From an uncultured bacterium (lineage in GTDB: Bacteria; Verrucomicrobiota; Kiritimatiellia; CAIKKV01): a stretch of 64,000 nucleotides of DNA. The stretch covers positions 62,001 through 126,000 of the forward strand of contig CALHRZ010000012.1 in assembly GCA_938038445.1 (NCBI GenBank), given 5' to 3'. Position 1 is the stretch's first letter. Each line of letters opens with the position of its first letter. The notes under the pieces are model-generated. The model was given only the letters and a program-made list of their open reading frames with translations, was not told the DNA's origin and searched no databases. A program made the position numbers and the translations under genes. This document shows, one piece after another, positions 63,147 through 64,000 of this stretch.

Positions 63147-64000
63147 TCATTTTACACCGCCTCCCTCTCGCGATGCAACGGATTCCTTCGACAACCGCTC
63201 CATTTCCAACGACCAGGAGGCCGCCCGGGAAGAGGCAACGCGCCAGTCGTAGGCCGGTGGACCTCCGGCGATCCAAAGAATGGAATCCCCACGGACAAGA
63301 AGCGGGATGCGGGATCGGACCGGCCGGGGAATCCGGGCATCCGTCCACACATCTTGAAGCTTCTTCGTGCATCCTTCGCCCACCGCAATTCGATCCCCCG
63401 GCCTCCACCCTCGCAAGAACAGCAGTGCCCCTCTTCCCGCTCTGAGTTTTGCCCTATTCACATAAACCCGGCAGGGAAACCGCCCCAACCCCGGTTCGAT
63501 TGGGTCCGGATACCCCCTGGCCGGCAAAACCCGCACACAAATCCCCCAGTCGGAAATCACCGTCTCTCCCGGAACCCGAATCGGGAAAGCCGGAAGTGGT
63601 CGAGTCAAAGCTTCCTCGCCCTCCGGTGGTATCAGTTCCCACATCCCATAGGAAATCCTGAGACCCCACCCCCCGCCCACCTCGATAACTCCCGATCCCC
63701 CTCTTTGGCCCATCCGGGATTCCATTCGCTCGATCAATCCATAATCCAGCACCGATTCCGGAACACCGGCCCGCTGAAGCCACAACCTCCAGACCCGGCG
63801 CCGAAGCGCCAGGGGCATGTTCGCCAAACGGTCCGACTCCAACCGATCGCACCCCGCACGCTTCAAGGCTCTCTCCGTAATGCCATCCAGCCATCGCTCC
63901 TCTTCCTGGAAAATCCGCGCCATCCGAAGACAAACATCCCGAATCGCCGGATTGTACCGCCGCTCAAGCATCGGGAGCAGTTCGTGGCGAATCCGATTCC
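63147..64000 (-). CDS. tilS: tRNA(Ile)-lysidine synthetase TilS, C-terminal part
   Basis: The right window edge cuts off the N-terminus, including the PP-loop. The visible part begins RIRHELLPMLERRYNP, a hallmark of TilS just after the catalytic domain, and ends with a TilS-type C-terminal domain (DVWTDARIPRPVRSRIP, LLVRGDSILWIAG). TilS converts the anticodon C34 of the minor Ile tRNA to lysidine. It lies 31 bases upstream of ftsH, the common tilS-ftsH order. Confidence 0.88.
   Translation of the reverse strand, partial: NRIRHELLPMLERRYNPAIRDVCLRMARIFQEEERWLDGITERALKRAGCDRLESDRLANMPLALRRRVWRLWLQRAGVPESVLDYGLIERMESRMGQRGGSGVIEVGGGWGLRISYGMWELIPPEGEEALTRPLPAFPIRVPGETVISDWGICVRVLPARGYPDPIEPGLGRFPCRVYVNRAKLRAGRGALLFLRGWRPGDRIAVGEGCTKKLQDVWTDARIPRPVRSRIPLLVRGDSILWIAGGPPAYDWRVASSRAASWSLEMERLSKESVASREGGGVK

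Overview
The window reads as a contiguous piece of a GC-rich chromosome from a heterotrophic Gram-negative-type bacterium. It is probably from the PVC superphylum (Kiritimatiellota or Verrucomicrobiota). This is an inference from gene content, not from a phylogenetic marker search. The supporting content is: several unrelated polysaccharide-active enzymes, uroporphyrinogen-decarboxylase-like proteins, secreted DUF2341/LamG and repeat-rich surface proteins, a quinoprotein-like propeller with a methyltransferase-like insert, and a tilS-ftsH-folP-cdaA-ybbR-ftsK-rodZ-rimO housekeeping block. Packing is very tight. Most same-strand neighbours share a 4-base ATGA or GTGA overlap, and four convergent pairs overlap at their stop codons.

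Positions 1-19094: a partial UroD-like gene diverges from a catabolic run of GH2 beta-galactosidase, CE15-like esterase and ADP-forming acyl-CoA synthetase. Two membrane genes follow on the minus strand (an SSS symporter and a BrkB-type protein with a cyclic-nucleotide-binding domain), facing an MscS channel that also carries such a domain. A 688-base non-coding stretch with a perfect 12-base-arm palindrome precedes a large secreted two-repeat surface protein gene broken by two frameshifts and an in-frame stop. GspE/GspF-type secretion genes and a D-lyxose isomerase family gene come next.

Positions 19300-32740: an IS30 transposase remnant and a probable terminator lie downstream of the most unusual locus, a minus-strand run of eight genes (30634 down to 20019). 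In transcription order it encodes an exported protein of unknown function, an FtsX/MacB-type permease, a LolD-type ATPase, a 1294-residue exported propeller/Rossmann/malectin-like protein, two ModA-like binding proteins, a ModB-like permease and a ModC-like ATPase. The last stop codon of each gene overlaps, or lies 2 bases from, the next start. A secreted protein of unknown function lies just upstream.

Positions 32827-46860: accessory carbohydrate and transport genes (UroD-like, GH95-like, LamG protein, SGNH hydrolase, cytoplasmic-looking beta-propeller, bile-acid-symporter-like transporter, phosphomannomutase, YajD-type HNH protein). A tandem 52-bp repeat with a coding remnant follows, then a heparinase II/III-like lyase coupled to a SagB-like lipoprotein.

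Positions 46939-64000: a PHP-like protein, sulfotransferase and multi-membrane-span glycosyltransferase form a coupled trio. A long minus-strand housekeeping operon then runs from tilS (cut by the window end) to a D-aminoacylase-like gene. No tRNA, rRNA or CRISPR array was seen.
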